From Devosia litorisediminis (GTDB lineage: Bacteria > Pseudomonadota > Alphaproteobacteria > Rhizobiales > Devosiaceae): 64,000 bases of DNA. This document shows, one piece after another, positions 45,836 through 61,385 of the stretch (positions are counted from its first letter, which is position 1; the number at the start of each line of letters is the position of its first letter). The notes beneath the pieces are model-generated. The model was not told the origin of the DNA, did no database searches, and worked only from the letters and a program-made list of their open reading frames with translations. Location of the stretch: contig NZ_JAGXTP010000001.1 of NCBI RefSeq assembly GCF_018334155.1, forward strand, positions 1,054,001-1,118,000, in the 5' to 3' direction. The position numbers were made by a program, and so were the translations under genes.

Positions 45836-45859
45836 AGGACCGGGCCATCGCCCGGTCCT
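45836..45859 (+). repeat. Perfect hairpin between rpoB and rpoC
   Basis: AGGACCGGG and CCCGGTCCT form a 9-bp stem with a 6-nt loop in the 78-nt gap between the two genes. It lies about 22 nt before the rpoC start and has no T run. It may shape RNA stability or translation initiation of rpoC. Confidence 0.55.
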
Positions 45860-45880
45860 GACGGAAAGAGGAGAGAATTG

Positions 45881-50065
<4,185 letters not shown>

Positions 50066-50089
50066 GACTGAGACAGACAAGTTTGAGGG

Positions 50090-50119
50090 AAGGGGGCCGC
50101 AAGGCTCCCTTTCTTTTTG
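50090..50119 (+). terminator. Rho-independent terminator of the rif cluster
   Basis: The 9-bp stem AAGGGGGCC / GGCTCCCTT (one G-U pair) with a GCAA tetraloop is followed by TCTTTTTG, directly after rpoC. Confidence 0.9.
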
Positions 50120-50259
50120 TCTTGGTGGTGGCTGGTTTGATATGCGCCTGGCTATAGGAGGCCGGCGCGATAGATGGACAGCGAATGCCGCATGTTTTGG
50201 GCAATATCCGACTTGCCTTCGGTGCTGGCGAGCAGGCACCCCTGACGTCGGGATTTTGG

Positions 50260-50724
50260 CTAGTTGTAGCCGATATGGGTAGCGAACTGGGCAATGACCT
50301 GGCGCCAGATATCGAACTGCGCGTCGAGCACCTTGGCATCGACGCCATTGGCCAGATCGAGGTCCATTTCGATCGAGGCATCCTGATCCTGATCGAGATA
50401 GGCGCGGCTGAAGCGCTTGGTGAAGTTCCATGCATTGATGGTCTCGAGGCTGGGCTTGATGTCCAGAAATCCGAGATAGAAGTTCAGATCCTGACACTGG
50501 GTGTGATCGGTGCAGTTCAGGAAATAGACCTGATAGGTGATCCCCTCGATCTTGCCGGTAATCTGCGGGTCCCCGTTACCCTGCGCCACGAGTTCGGCGG
50601 CGCCATAACCTCGCGCGATATTGAGGATCGCGTCGGTGTCGTTCGCCTGAATGGTCTTGGCCTGGGGCGCGCCGGCGAGTGCCAAAGCGATAAGTGAACC
50701 GGCCACCAGGGTCTTGAACTTCAT
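50260..50724 (-). CDS. YbjN-domain exported protein
   Basis: This 154-aa protein has a signal peptide (likely cleaved near 'AGAPQAK') and a domain resembling the YbjN/sensory-transduction-regulator family: 'ILNIARGYGAAELVAQGNGDPQITGKIEGITYQVYF' and 'NAWNFTKRFSRAYLDQDQD'. The function of this family is poorly known. It lies on the opposite strand between rpoC and the str operon, interrupting an otherwise continuous block of information-processing genes. ATG 50724 has a GGAGAT ribosome binding site upstream. Confidence 0.8.
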   Translation of the reverse strand: MKFKTLVAGSLIALALAGAPQAKTIQANDTDAILNIARGYGAAELVAQGNGDPQITGKIEGITYQVYFLNCTDHTQCQDLNFYLGFLDIKPSLETINAWNFTKRFSRAYLDQDQDASIEMDLDLANGVDAKVLDAQFDIWRQVIAQFATHIGYN

Positions 50725-50809
50725 GAGTATCTCCTTGATGCGATGCTGCCAGGCAGGCCGAGCGCAATGGGTGCTTAAGTCGTGGCGAGTCTATACAAGC
50801 ATCAGGTCA

Positions 50810-50868
50810 GGGCAAACCAAACCCAACGATAACTGGGCAGGGCGAGTACCGCCCGGTACGGTTTGCCC
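50810..50868. repeat. Structured inverted repeat upstream of the str operon
   Basis: GGGCAAACC (50810-50818) and GGTTTGCCC (50860-50868) are exact reverse complements. They enclose a smaller hairpin GGGCG/CGCCC (50840-50854). The element lies between the divergent YbjN-like gene and the str promoter. It could be a small structured RNA or an old terminator; no T run follows. Confidence 0.4.
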
Positions 50869-50936
50869 CTTGCAGCATAAGGGTTCTTTGGCAAGCCGGT
50901 GCATAGCTCCAACCCGGATAATTCACGAAAGAATCC

Positions 50937-50965
50937 TTGACGCAAAGGCGAGTCGGTTCTAAACA
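50937..50965 (+). promoter_or_regulatory. Candidate promoter of the str operon
   Basis: TTGACG (50937-50942) and TAAACA (50960-50965) are separated by exactly 17 nt. No better match was found in the 488-nt spacer before rpsL. Confidence 0.5.
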
Positions 50966-51212
50966 GCGCCTACCTAAGCGGTCGGTCGTGAATGTCACAC
51001 CGGGTTCCTGCCATCTTGTGCGGGCATCCAGGACACTCAAACACACTGTCGGGTAACTAGACGAAGCAAATCCTTGTGCGCATGACTGCCCGCTTTTTGG
51101 GGGTGGTCCGCTGCAATTAAGGCGCCGCCGGGCCCGGTTAGGGGTCGGATGAGCGCCGTTTTGGTTTGCTTAGGCTAGACCGCAATGAATTTTGGACGAT
51201 GGAAAGAGCGAA

Positions 51213-51584
51213 ATGCCCACCATTAATCAGCTGATCCGCAAGCCACGCGCCAGCAAGCCAAAGCGGAACAAGGTTCCGGCGATGGAAGCAAATCCGCAGA
51301 AGCGCGGCGTTTGTTCTCGTGTTTATACGACGACCCCAAAGAAGCCGAACTCGGCTCTCCGCAAGGTTGCTAAAGTGCGTCTGACGAACTCGCGCGAAGT
51401 GATTTCGTACATTCCGGGCGAAGGCCACAACCTGCAGGAGCACTCCGTGGTCCTGATCCGTGGTGGCCGCGTACGCGACCTTCCCGGTGTTCGCTATCAC
51501 GTGCTCCGCGGCGTCCTCGACACGCAGAGCGTCAAGGACCGCCGCCAGCGCCGGTCCAAGTATGGCGCGAAGCGTCCGAAGTAA
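51213..51584 (+). CDS. rpsL: 30S ribosomal protein S12 with Arg88
   Basis: This 123-aa protein has '[11 protein letters not shown]', '[13 protein letters not shown]' (Lys43 present) and '[13 protein letters not shown]'. In most bacteria the last segment reads [13 protein letters not shown]. Here residue 88 (codon CGC) is Arg, equivalent to the classical K88R streptomycin-resistance change. S12 shapes the decoding centre. The ATG at 51213 follows GGAAAGAG. It is the first gene of the str operon. Confidence 0.97.
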   Translation: MPTINQLIRKPRASKPKRNKVPAMEANPQKRGVCSRVYTTTPKKPNSALRKVAKVRLTNSREVISYIPGEGHNLQEHSVVLIRGGRVRDLPGVRYHVLRGVLDTQSVKDRRQRRSKYGAKRPK

Positions 51585-52067
<483 letters not shown>

Positions 52068-52079
52068 TAGGAGCGCCCC

Positions 52080-54170
52080 ATGGCACGCGAATACCCAATT
52101 AAGCTTTATCGTAACTTCGGCATCATGGCTCACATCGATGCTGGCAAGACGACCACGACAGAACGCATTCTGTACTATACCGGCAAGTCCCATAAGATCG
52201 GCGAAGTCCATGACGGCGCTGCTACCATGGACTGGATGGAGCAGGAGCAGGAACGCGGCATCACGATCACTTCGGCTGCCACGACCACTTTCTGGAAGTC
52301 GCGCGAAGGCACGATGCACCGGTTCAACATCATCGACACTCCCGGCCACGTTGACTTCACCATTGAAGTTGAACGTTCGCTGCGCGTGCTCGACGGTGCC
52401 GTTGCTCTGCTCGACGCCAATGCCGGTGTTGAGCCGCAGACGGAAACTGTTTGGCGTCAGGCTGACAAGTACCACGTTCCACGTCTCATCTTCGTCAACA
52501 AGATGGACAAGATCGGCGCCGATTTCTATCGCTGCGTCGAGATGATCGGTACGCGTCTTGGTGCCAAGGCCGTTCCTGTCCAGCTGCCAATCGGCGCTGA
52601 GAACGAATTCAAGGGCGTTGTCGATCTGATCGAAATGAACGCTCTGGTCTGGCGCAATGAAGAGCTGGGTGCTCAGTGGGACATCGTTGAGATCCCTGAC
52701 GACCTCAAGGAAGCTGCTGCGAAGTATCGCGAGCAGATGATTGAGGCCGCTGTCGAGCTCGACGACGACGCCATGGAAGCCTATCTCAATGGCGAGGTGC
52801 CGAACAACGACACCATCCGTCGTCTGCTTCGTCGCGGCGTGATCGATACCAAGTTCTTCCTGATCTATGCCGGTTCGGCATTCAAGAATAAGGGCGTTCA
52901 GCCTCTGCTGGACGGCGTTATCGACTTCCTGCCATCGCCACATGACGTTCCGGCTATCCAGGGCATCGACGCCCGTACGGAAGAGCCAATCGAGCGTCAC
53001 GCTGACGATAGCGAGCCACTGTCGATGCTGGCCTTCAAGATCGCCAACGACCCGCACATGGGTTCGCTGACCTTCTGCCGCATCTACTCGGGTCACGTCG
53101 AGCAGGGCGCAATGCTGGAAAACACGGTCAAGGAAAAGCGCGAACGCGTTGGCCGCATGTTCCAGATGCACTCGAACAGCCGTGAACAGATCACCGAAGC
53201 TTTCGCTGGCGACATTGTTGCTATCGTTGGCCTGAAGGACACCACCACGGGTGACACGCTTTGTGCGCAGAATGCCCAGGTTATCCTTGAGCGCATGATC
53301 TTCCCAGAGCCCGTGATCGACATCTCGGTGGAACCAAAGTCCAAGGCCGACCAGGAAAAGATGGGTCTCGCGCTCAATCGTCTGGCTGCTGAAGATCCAA
53401 GCTTCCGCGTCAAGACCGATGAAGAATCCGGCCAGACCATTATTTCTGGCATGGGCGAGCTTCATCTGGACATTCTCGTTGACCGTATGCGTCGCGAGTT
53501 CAAGGTCGAGGCCAATATCGGTCAGCCACAGGTGGCTTATCGTGAAACCATTACCCGCGCTGCCGATGTGGATTATACCCACAAGAAGCAGTCCGGTGGT
53601 TCGGGCCAGTTTGCTCGCGTCAAGCTCTCGATTGAGCCAGGCGAAGTCGGCAAGGGTCTGGAGTTTGTGAATGCCGTCGTTGGCGGTTCGGTGCCCAAGG
53701 AGTATATCCCGGGCGTTGAAAAGGGCGTGAAGTCCGTTATGGCTTCAGGCCCGCTGATCGGCTTCCCGATCGTTGATATCAAGGTGACGCTGACTGAAGG
53801 CGCCTACCATGATGTTGACTCCTCGGTGCTGGCCTTTGAAATTGCTGGTCGTGCTGGCTTCAACGAAGCCATCCGTAAGGCATCTCCAAAGATCCTCGAG
53901 CCGATCATGAAGGTTGAAGTTACGACGCCAGAAGATTACATGGGCGACGTTATCGGCGATCTTAATTCGCGGCGTGGGCAGATCCAGGGCACTGAAGGCC
54001 GTGGTGTCCTCCAAGTTGTGGATGCCTTCGTTCCGCTCGCGAACATGTTCGGTTATGTGAACTCGCTGCGCTCGATGAGCCAGGGTCGTGCACAGTACTC
54101 GATGACGTTCGATCACTACGAGCAGGTGCCGCAGGCAGTCGCCGACGAAGTCCAGGCCAAATACGCCTAA
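52080..54170 (+). CDS. fusA: Elongation factor G
   Basis: This 696-aa translocation GTPase has G1 'AHIDAGKTT', switch II 'DTPGHVD', 'NKMDK', and domain IV '[15 protein letters not shown]' through the C-terminal '[14 protein letters not shown]'. It is full length and lies 12 nt after rpsG. It drives movement of tRNA and mRNA after each peptide bond. Confidence 0.98.
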   Translation: MAREYPIKLYRNFGIMAHIDAGKTTTTERILYYTGKSHKIGEVHDGAATMDWMEQEQERGITITSAATTTFWKSREGTMHRFNIIDTPGHVDFTIEVERSLRVLDGAVALLDANAGVEPQTETVWRQADKYHVPRLIFVNKMDKIGADFYRCVEMIGTRLGAKAVPVQLPIGAENEFKGVVDLIEMNALVWRNEELGAQWDIVEIPDDLKEAAAKYREQMIEAAVELDDDAMEAYLNGEVPNNDTIRRLLRRGVIDTKFFLIYAGSAFKNKGVQPLLDGVIDFLPSPHDVPAIQGIDARTEEPIERHADDSEPLSMLAFKIANDPHMGSLTFCRIYSGHVEQGAMLENTVKEKRERVGRMFQMHSNSREQITEAFAGDIVAIVGLKDTTTGDTLCAQNAQVILERMIFPEPVIDISVEPKSKADQEKMGLALNRLAAEDPSFRVKTDEESGQTIISGMGELHLDILVDRMRREFKVEANIGQPQVAYRETITRAADVDYTHKKQSGGSGQFARVKLSIEPGEVGKGLEFVNAVVGGSVPKEYIPGVEKGVKSVMASGPLIGFPIVDIKVTLTEGAYHDVDSSVLAFEIAGRAGFNEAIRKASPKILEPIMKVEVTTPEDYMGDVIGDLNSRRGQIQGTEGRGVLQVVDAFVPLANMFGYVNSLRSMSQGRAQYSMTFDHYEQVPQAVADEVQAKYA

Positions 54171-54222
54171 CCAATAACTCAACTCAAGGTTGGCCTATTG
54201 GCTAACGAATACGGAGAATACG

Positions 54223-55413
<1,191 letters not shown>

Positions 55414-55428
55414 GCCTCATTGAGACAT

Positions 55429-55458
55429 TCGCGGCGCGCGGATAAACGCGCGCCGCGA
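55429..55458 (+). terminator. Perfect 12-bp hairpin between tuf and rpsJ
   Basis: TCGCGGCGCGCG pairs exactly with CGCGCGCCGCGA around a GATAAA loop, 15 nt past the tuf stop. It is followed by TCCATTTTCG. Only 25 nt separate it from rpsJ. It is likely a partial terminator or processing site between the str and S10 transcripts. Confidence 0.65.
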
Positions 55459-55483
55459 TCCATTTTCGTCAGGATTTACAAAG

Positions 55484-55792
55484 ATGAACGGTCAGAATAT
55501 TCGCATTCGCCTCAAGGCGTTTGACCATCGCGTTCTCGACGCGTCTACGCGCGAGATCGTCTCGACGGCCAAGCGTACAGGCGCGCAGGTTCGCGGTCCA
55601 ATTCCGCTGCCGACGCGAATCGACAAGTTTACCGTGAACCGCTCGCCCCATATCGATAAGAAGGCACGTGAGCAGTTCGAGATTCGGACTCACAAGCGTC
55701 TCCTGGACATTGTGGATCCGACGCCTCAGACGGTTGATGCACTGATGAAGCTTGACCTCGCCGCCGGCGTTGACGTCGAAATCAAGCTCTAA
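55484..55792 (+). CDS. rpsJ: 30S ribosomal protein S10
   Basis: This 102-aa protein has '[16 protein letters not shown]' and '[27 protein letters not shown]'. It is a ribosomal protein that also pairs with NusB/NusG in antitermination. It is first gene of the S10 group, immediately behind tuf. Confidence 0.97.
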   Translation: MNGQNIRIRLKAFDHRVLDASTREIVSTAKRTGAQVRGPIPLPTRIDKFTVNRSPHIDKKAREQFEIRTHKRLLDIVDPTPQTVDALMKLDLAAGVDVEIKL

Positions 55793-55811
55793 AGTCGAGA
55801 AGTTTCCGCGC

Positions 55812-55850
55812 GTACCAGATAGAGGGTCCTCTGAAACCATGACCCGGTAC
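55812..55850 (+). repeat. Two-part hairpin in the rpsJ-rplC spacer
   Basis: GTACC/GGTAC (55812-55816, 55846-55850) stack on GGGTC/GACCC (55824-55828, 55841-55845) across an asymmetric bulge. It lies in the 84-nt gap before rplC. A protein-binding regulatory hairpin is possible; in E. coli the L4-responsive leader lies before rpsJ instead. Confidence 0.4.
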
Positions 55851-55876
55851 AGCGCCAAGAGAGAAGGTAATAACCG

Positions 55877-56578
55877 ATGCGTTCTGGATTGATCGCACAG
55901 AAGCTGGGCATGACCCGCATTTTCGCTGAGGACGGCTCGCACGTTCCAGTGACAGTGTTGGGCCTGCAGAACTGCCAGGTGGTGGGCCAGCGGACGGCTG
56001 ATAAGGACGGTTACGTCGCAGTACAGCTTGGCGCAGGCCAGGCTAAAGCGAAAAACACGAGCAAGGCCGAGCGCGGTCAGTTCGCTGTTGCCAAAGTCGA
56101 GCCCAAGCGTCACGTCGCGGAATTCCGCGTTGATGAAGCAAACCTCATCGAGGTCGGCGCGACGTTGCAGGCAGATCACTTCATCGAAGGCCAGCTGGTG
56201 GATGTCACCGGTACGTCGATCGGTAAGGGCTTTGCCGGCGGCATGAAGCGTTGGAACTTTGGCGGCCTGCGTGCTTCGCATGGTGTGTCGGTTTCGCATC
56301 GCTCGATCGGTTCTACCGGTGGTCGTCAGGACCCGGGTAAGACCTTCAAGAACAAGAAAATGCCGGGCCACATGGGCGATCGTCGCATCACCACGCAGAA
56401 CGTCAAGGTCGTCAAGACCGACGTCGAGCGCGGTTTGATCATGATCCAGGGTTCGGTTCCCGGCTCCAAGGGTGCCTGGATCCAGATCAAGGACGCGGTG
56501 AAGAAGCCTGCCCCACAGGGCGCTGCTTTCCCGGGCTCTTTTAAGGCCGCCGCTGAAGTCGCGGGGGAAGGTAACTAA
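55877..56578 (+). CDS. rplC: 50S ribosomal protein L3
   Basis: This 233-aa protein has '[11 protein letters not shown]' at the start and the extended loop '[19 protein letters not shown]...[15 protein letters not shown]' that reaches the peptidyl transferase centre. The C-terminus is slightly longer than in E. coli, as usual in alphaproteobacteria. Its stop TAA is directly followed by the rplD ATG. Confidence 0.97.
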   Translation: MRSGLIAQKLGMTRIFAEDGSHVPVTVLGLQNCQVVGQRTADKDGYVAVQLGAGQAKAKNTSKAERGQFAVAKVEPKRHVAEFRVDEANLIEVGATLQADHFIEGQLVDVTGTSIGKGFAGGMKRWNFGGLRASHGVSVSHRSIGSTGGRQDPGKTFKNKKMPGHMGDRRITTQNVKVVKTDVERGLIMIQGSVPGSKGAWIQIKDAVKKPAPQGAAFPGSFKAAAEVAGEGN

Positions 56579-57199
56579 ATGGAACTCAAGGTCACAACCC
56601 TCGACGGTAAGGCCGCTGGCAATGTCCAGCTCGCTGAAGACGTCTTCGGTCTGGAAATCCGCCAGGATATCCTGCACCGCATGGTTCGCTACCAGCAGCT
56701 CAAGGCAATGGCCGGCACGCACGATGTCAAGCATCGTTCGGAAGGCTCGCTGACCGGCAAGAAGTTCGGCAAGCAGAAGGGTGGCGGCGGTGCTCGTCAC
56801 GGCGATCGCAAGGCTCCACAGTTCCGTGGTGGTGGTCGCGCTTTTGGTCCGACGCCGCGTAGCCACGCTATCGATCTTCCCAAGAAGGTCCGTGCGCTTG
56901 CTCTCAAGCATGCTCTGTCGTCCAAGGCCAAGTCCGGCTCGCTGATCGTTGTCGACAGCGTCGCCCAGAAGGAAGCAAAGACCGCTGGTCTGCTCGCTAC
57001 CTTCGGCAAGCTGGAATGGACAAACGCGCTGATCATCGACGGTGCAGCTGTCGACCAGAACTTTGTTCTGGCCGCTCGCAACATCCCGCATATCGACGTG
57101 CTGCCAGTGCAGGGGATCAACGTTGTTTCGATCCTCAAGCGTGACAAGCTCGTCCTGACCAAGGCAGCGCTGGAAGCGCTGGAAGCGAGGTTCGCATGA
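56579..57199 (+). CDS. rplD: 50S ribosomal protein L4
   Basis: This 206-aa protein has the exit-tunnel loop '[27 protein letters not shown]' and the C-terminal domain. It begins immediately at the rplC stop and overlaps rplW by 4 nt (ATGA). In some bacteria it represses the S10 operon. Confidence 0.97.
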   Translation: MELKVTTLDGKAAGNVQLAEDVFGLEIRQDILHRMVRYQQLKAMAGTHDVKHRSEGSLTGKKFGKQKGGGGARHGDRKAPQFRGGGRAFGPTPRSHAIDLPKKVRALALKHALSSKAKSGSLIVVDSVAQKEAKTAGLLATFGKLEWTNALIIDGAAVDQNFVLAARNIPHIDVLPVQGINVVSILKRDKLVLTKAALEALEARFA

Positions 57200-57489
57200 A
57201 CAAGCTGAGCGCTTACGACATCGTTCGGAACCCCGTCGTGACTGAAAAGTCGACGATGGCTTCGGAGCACAATCAGGTCGTTTTCGACGTGGCGATCGAT
57301 GCCAACAAGACCGATATCAAAGCTGCCGTTGAGCAGTTGTTCTCGGTCAAGGTCAAGGCAGTGAACACCCTGGTCCGCAAGGGCAAGGTGAAGCGCTTCC
57401 GTGGCAAGGTTGGCACGCGCAACGACGTCAAGAAGGCGGTCGTGACCCTCGTCGACGGCCAGTCGATCGACATTTCGACCGGCCTCTAA
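57196..57489 (+). CDS. rplW: 50S ribosomal protein L23
   Basis: This 97-aa protein has '[16 protein letters not shown]' and '[23 protein letters not shown]'. It lies at the tunnel exit and docks trigger factor and the signal recognition particle. It is translationally coupled to rplD. Confidence 0.97.
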   Translation: MNKLSAYDIVRNPVVTEKSTMASEHNQVVFDVAIDANKTDIKAAVEQLFSVKVKAVNTLVRKGKVKRFRGKVGTRNDVKKAVVTLVDGQSIDISTGL

Positions 57490-57505
57490 GGGAAGAGACA
57501 GAAAA

Positions 57506-58345
57506 ATGGCTCTTAAGAATTACAATCCTACGTCCCCCGGCCGCCGTCAGCTCGTGACGACCGACCGTTCGGATCTCTGGAAGGGCAAGCCGGTCAAGAC
57601 TTTGACCGAAGGCCTGTCCAAGTCCGGTGGCCGTAATAATCGTGGTCGCATCACTGCCTTCCATCGTGGTGGCGGTCATAAGCGCACCTATCGCATGATC
57701 GACTTCAAGCGCGTCAAGTTTGACGTGGTTGGTACGATCGAGCGTCTGGAATACGATCCCAACCGTACGGCTTGGATCGCTCTGGTGAAGTACGAAGACG
57801 GCGACATCGCCTATATCGTTGCGCCACAGCGTCTGTCGGCCGGCGACAAGGTCATCTCGTCGACAGGTACTGTTGACGTGAAGCCAGGCAATACCATGCC
57901 TCTCGAGAACATGCCGGTCGGTACGATCGTGCACAATATCGAGCTCAAGCCCCGCAAGGGTGGCCAGGTTGCCCGTTCTGCTGGTGCGTATGCCCAGTAT
58001 GTCGGTCGTGACCAGGGTTGGGCGATCCTTCGTCTGAAGTCGGGCGAACAGCGCCGCGTGCATGGCACTTGCCTTGCAACCGTTGGTGCCGTTTCGAACC
58101 AGGATCATTCCAACACCTCGCTCGGCAAGGCCGGTCGTTCGCGCTGGTTGGGCCGCAAGCCTGTCAACCGCGGCGTGACCATGAACCCGATCGATCACCC
58201 TCATGGTGGTGGTGAAGGCCGTACTTCGGGTGGTCGTCATCCGGTTACGCCATGGGGCAAGCCGACTAAGGGTAAGCGTACCCGCAGCAATAAGGCAACG
58301 GACAAGTTCATCGTTCGCAGCCGTCACGTTAAGAAGGGCAGGTAA
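57506..58345 (+). CDS. rplB: 50S ribosomal protein L2
   Basis: This 279-aa protein has the N-terminal '[15 protein letters not shown]' and the conserved C-terminal '[26 protein letters not shown]', which holds the essential histidine. It supports subunit association and peptidyl transfer. It lies 16 nt after rplW. Confidence 0.98.
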   Translation: MALKNYNPTSPGRRQLVTTDRSDLWKGKPVKTLTEGLSKSGGRNNRGRITAFHRGGGHKRTYRMIDFKRVKFDVVGTIERLEYDPNRTAWIALVKYEDGDIAYIVAPQRLSAGDKVISSTGTVDVKPGNTMPLENMPVGTIVHNIELKPRKGGQVARSAGAYAQYVGRDQGWAILRLKSGEQRRVHGTCLATVGAVSNQDHSNTSLGKAGRSRWLGRKPVNRGVTMNPIDHPHGGGEGRTSGGRHPVTPWGKPTKGKRTRSNKATDKFIVRSRHVKKGR

Positions 58346-58348
58346 GCC

Positions 58349-58627
58349 ATGACCCGTTCAATCTGGAAGGGGCCGTTTGTCGACGGCTACATGCTCAAGA
58401 AGGCCGAAAAGGCCCTCGCGTCTGGTCGCAACGATGTGATCAAGATCTGGAGCCGCCGTTCGACCATCCTGCCACAGTTCGTTGGCATCACGTTCGGCGT
58501 TCACAATGGCCAGAAGCACGTTCCGGTCAGCGTCACTGAAGACATGATCGGCCACAAGTTCGGCGAGTTTGCACCGACCCGTACCTATTACGGTCATGCC
58601 GCCGACAAGAAGGCCAAGAGGAAGTAA
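58349..58627 (+). CDS. rpsS: 30S ribosomal protein S19
   Basis: This 92-aa protein has '[19 protein letters not shown]', '[30 protein letters not shown]' and the '[15 protein letters not shown]' tail. It forms a complex with S13 in the 30S head. It lies 3 nt after rplB. Confidence 0.98.
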   Translation: MTRSIWKGPFVDGYMLKKAEKALASGRNDVIKIWSRRSTILPQFVGITFGVHNGQKHVPVSVTEDMIGHKFGEFAPTRTYYGHAADKKAKRK

Positions 58628-58628
58628 G

Positions 58629-59009
58629 ATGGGCAAGCCAAAAACTGAGCGCGCTCTCAAGGACAACGAGGCTAAGGCTGTTTTGCGCATGCTGCGCATC
58701 AGCCCTCAGAAGCTGAACCTCGTCGCGCAGTTGATCCGTGGCAAGAAAGTCGAGAAGGCCTTGGCCGATCTCGAATTCAGCCACAAGCGCATCTCCGTGC
58801 AGGTCAAGAAGGTGCTTGAAAGCGCCATTGCGAATGCTGAGAACAATCATGGCCTCGACACCGACGCTCTCGTCGTTGCTGAAGCATTTGTTGGTAATTC
58901 GCTGGTAATGAAGCGCTTCACCGCTCGCGGTCGCGGCCGGTCATCGCAGATCCAGAAGCCATTCGCGCATCTGACGATCGTCGTCCGGCAAGTTGAGGAG
59001 GCCGCATAA
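58629..59009 (+). CDS. rplV: 50S ribosomal protein L22
   Basis: This 126-aa protein has '[25 protein letters not shown]' and the tunnel-lining hairpin '[33 protein letters not shown]'. The macrolide-relevant loop has no insertion. ATG 58629 follows the rpsS stop by 1 nt. The stop overlaps rpsC (TAATG). Confidence 0.97.
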   Translation: MGKPKTERALKDNEAKAVLRMLRISPQKLNLVAQLIRGKKVEKALADLEFSHKRISVQVKKVLESAIANAENNHGLDTDALVVAEAFVGNSLVMKRFTARGRGRSSQIQKPFAHLTIVVRQVEEAA

Positions 59010-59746
59010 TGGGTCAGAAGATCAATCCAATCGGTTTCCGTCTGGGCATCAATCGCACCTGGGATAGCCGCTGGTACGCCAACAAGGGCGAATACGGTTC
59101 GCTGCTGCAGGAAGACTTGAAGATCCGCACAATGCTGCTGGAAGACCTCAAGGCTGCTGCGGTTTCCAAGATCGTCATCGAACGTCCGCACCGCAAGTGC
59201 CGCGTGTCGATCCACACCGCCCGTCCGGGCATCGTGATCGGCAAGAAGGGCGCAGACATCGACAAGATCCGCGCCAAGGTGAAGAAGTTCACCGATAGCG
59301 AAGTGCACATCAACATCGTTGAAGTGCGCAAGCCGGAAACTGACGCGACGCTGGTTGCCCAGGGCATTGCCCAGCAGCTGGAACGCCGTGTGGCATTCCG
59401 TCGCGCTATGAAGCGTGCTGTGCAGACCACTATCCGCATGGGTGCCGGTGGCATCCGCGTGAATGTTGGTGGTCGTCTGGGTGGCGCCGACATCGCTCGT
59501 ACCGAATGGTACCGCGAAGGTCGCGTTCCGCTGCACACGCTGCGCGCTGACATCGACTACGGCACCGCCGAGGCAAAAACGACCTACGGCATCATCGGTA
59601 TCAAGGTCTGGATCTTCAAGGGCGAAGTCCTTGAGCATGATCCCACTGCACATGAGCGTCGCGCCACCGAAGGTGGTGAAGGTGGTCAGCGTAGTGAACG
59701 CGGTCCGCGCTCTGAGCGTGGCGACCGTGACCGCGAACGCGCATAA
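59009..59746 (+). CDS. rpsC: 30S ribosomal protein S3
   Basis: This 245-aa protein has '[13 protein letters not shown]', the KH-domain motif '[13 protein letters not shown]' and the C-terminal '[13 protein letters not shown]'. A charged tail rich in Arg, Glu and Gly (after residue 215) is typical of alphaproteobacteria. It lies at the mRNA entry site and takes part in helicase activity. Confidence 0.97.
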   Translation: MGQKINPIGFRLGINRTWDSRWYANKGEYGSLLQEDLKIRTMLLEDLKAAAVSKIVIERPHRKCRVSIHTARPGIVIGKKGADIDKIRAKVKKFTDSEVHINIVEVRKPETDATLVAQGIAQQLERRVAFRRAMKRAVQTTIRMGAGGIRVNVGGRLGGADIARTEWYREGRVPLHTLRADIDYGTAEAKTTYGIIGIKVWIFKGEVLEHDPTAHERRATEGGEGGQRSERGPRSERGDRDRERA

Positions 59747-59761
59747 GAAGGTTAGTTCATT

Positions 59762-60175
59762 ATGCTGCAACCTAAGAAGACCAAATTCCGCAAGGCTCAC
59801 AAGGGTCGTATCCATGGCGTTGCCAAGGGCGGTACCGATCTGGCATTTGGCCAGTATGCCTTGAAGGCCACCGAGCCAGAGCGTGTTACTGCTCGCCAGA
59901 TCGAAGCGGCTCGCCGCGCGATCACACGCGAAATGAAGCGCCAGGGCCGTGTGTGGATCCGGATTTTCCCGGATGTGCCGGTGACCAAGAAGCCGACCGA
60001 AGTTCGCATGGGTAAAGGTAAGGGTTCGGTTGAACTCTGGGCCGCTCGCGTGAAGCCAGGCCGTATCGTATTCGAGATCGACGGCGTCCCTGAGGACGTT
60101 GCCAAGGAAGCTCTGCGTCTCGGCGCGATGAAGCTCCCGATCATGACGCGGGTTGTTACCCGCATTGCTGACTAA
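59762..60175 (+). CDS. rplP: 50S ribosomal protein L16
   Basis: This 137-aa protein has '[15 protein letters not shown]' and '[31 protein letters not shown]'. It helps position A-site tRNA in the large subunit. ATG 59762 lies 15 nt after rpsC. Confidence 0.97.
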   Translation: MLQPKKTKFRKAHKGRIHGVAKGGTDLAFGQYALKATEPERVTARQIEAARRAITREMKRQGRVWIRIFPDVPVTKKPTEVRMGKGKGSVELWAARVKPGRIVFEIDGVPEDVAKEALRLGAMKLPIMTRVVTRIAD

Positions 60176-60186
60176 GGACGATGAGC

Positions 60187-60381
60187 ATGAAAGCCAGTGA
60201 TGTGCGGAGCAAGACCGCAGACGAACTGAAGGACCAGCTCGTCGACTTGAAAAAAGAACAGTTCAACCTGCGTTTCCAGCGTGCTACCCAGCAGCTCGAA
60301 AAGCCGACCGAGGTCAAAAAGGTTCGCCGCGATATCGCGCGGATCAAGACGATCCTGGCCGAAAAGAACGCAGCGAAGTAA
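60187..60381 (+). CDS. rpmC: 50S ribosomal protein L29
   Basis: This 64-aa helical hairpin protein reads '[33 protein letters not shown]'. It sits near the tunnel exit next to L23. The ATG at 60187 is preferred because the AAGGA site overlapping the rplP stop is 8 nt before it, while the ATG at 60181 is only 2 nt away. Confidence 0.95.
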   Translation: MKASDVRSKTADELKDQLVDLKKEQFNLRFQRATQQLEKPTEVKKVRRDIARIKTILAEKNAAK

Positions 60382-60393
60382 GGAGCCGCGACC

Positions 60394-60642
60394 ATGCCAA
60401 AGCGCGTATTGCAGGGGACTGTTGTCTCCGACGCCAATGATAAGACGGTCGTGGTGCGCGTCGAGCGCCGTTTCACGCACCCGGTTATGAAGAAGACCGT
60501 GCGCCGGTCGAAGAAGTATCAGGCTCATGATGAGGCCAATCTGGCCAAAATCGGCCAGATCGTTCAGATCGAGGAATGTGCACCGATTTCCAAGAACAAG
60601 CGCTGGACGCTTGTCACGGACACTGCGGCTCCCTCCGCGTAA
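60394..60642 (+). CDS. rpsQ: 30S ribosomal protein S17
   Basis: This 82-aa protein has '[29 protein letters not shown]' and '[19 protein letters not shown]'. It binds 16S rRNA early in 30S assembly. It lies 12 nt after rpmC. Confidence 0.97.
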   Translation: MPKRVLQGTVVSDANDKTVVVRVERRFTHPVMKKTVRRSKKYQAHDEANLAKIGQIVQIEECAPISKNKRWTLVTDTAAPSA

Positions 60643-60705
60643 GTTTAGATTTCAAGGTCGGCGAGCCGGGGACGGCGGGTCGATTTAACAAGAAGGCATC
60701 CAGTC

Positions 60706-61074
60706 ATGATTCAGATGCAATCAAATCTCGACGTCGCGGATAATTCCGGCGCCCGTCGTGTCATGTGCATCAAGGTGCTGGGCGGCTCGCATCGCAAATA
60801 CGCCTCGGTCGGCGACATTATTGTCGTTTCGGTCAAGGACGCTATTCCGCGCGGCCGCGTAAAGAAGGGTCAGGTCATGAAGGCCGTGGTGGTTCGCACC
60901 GCGTTCGACATTCGCCGCCCTGATGGCACGGTGATCCGTTTCGACAAGAACGCCGCGGTTCTGATTAACAATCAGAAAGAGCCGATCGGCACCCGTATCT
61001 TCGGACCAGTTCCGCGCGAGCTTCGCGCCAAGAACCACATGAAGATCATTTCGCTCGCACCCGAGGTGCTGTAA
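60706..61074 (+). CDS. rplN: 50S ribosomal protein L14
   Basis: This 122-aa protein has '[28 protein letters not shown]' and '[28 protein letters not shown]'. It forms an intersubunit bridge. Its stop overlaps the rplX ATG by 1 nt. Confidence 0.98.
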   Translation: MIQMQSNLDVADNSGARRVMCIKVLGGSHRKYASVGDIIVVSVKDAIPRGRVKKGQVMKAVVVRTAFDIRRPDGTVIRFDKNAAVLINNQKEPIGTRIFGPVPRELRAKNHMKIISLAPEVL

Positions 61075-61385
61075 TGGCTGCCAAGATCAAGAAGGGCGAT
61101 AAGGTCGTCGTCCTGACTGGCAAGGACAAAGGCAAAACTGGCCAGGTCCTGTCGGTTATCCCGACCGAAACGAAGGCACTGGTTCAGGGTATCAACCTTG
61201 TTCGTCGCCACACCAAGCAGACCGCGTCGACCGATGCAGGCATCTTCACTAAAGAAGCGCCAATTCATCTGTCGAACCTCGCGATCGCCGACAAGGATGG
61301 CAAGCCCAGCCGCGTTGGTTTCCAGATCAAAGACGGCGTGAAGACGCGCGTCGCAAAGTCGACCGGAGATTCGATCGATGGCTGA
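61074..61385 (+). CDS. rplX: 50S ribosomal protein L24
   Basis: This 103-aa KOW-domain protein has '[22 protein letters not shown]' and '[14 protein letters not shown]'. It starts large-subunit assembly. It overlaps rplE by 8 nt. Confidence 0.97.
   Translation: MAAKIKKGDKVVVLTGKDKGKTGQVLSVIPTETKALVQGINLVRRHTKQTASTDAGIFTKEAPIHLSNLAIADKDGKPSRVGFQIKDGVKTRVAKSTGDSIDG

Larger units (their letters stand above)
50725..51212. other. 488-nt divergent spacer before rpsL
   Basis: The spacer contains the inverted repeat at 50810-50868 and a good promoter at 50937-50965. From there a leader of about 240 nt runs to rpsL. No reading frame with family resemblance occurs. The length of the leader suggests post-transcriptional control of the str operon. 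Confidence 0.5.
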
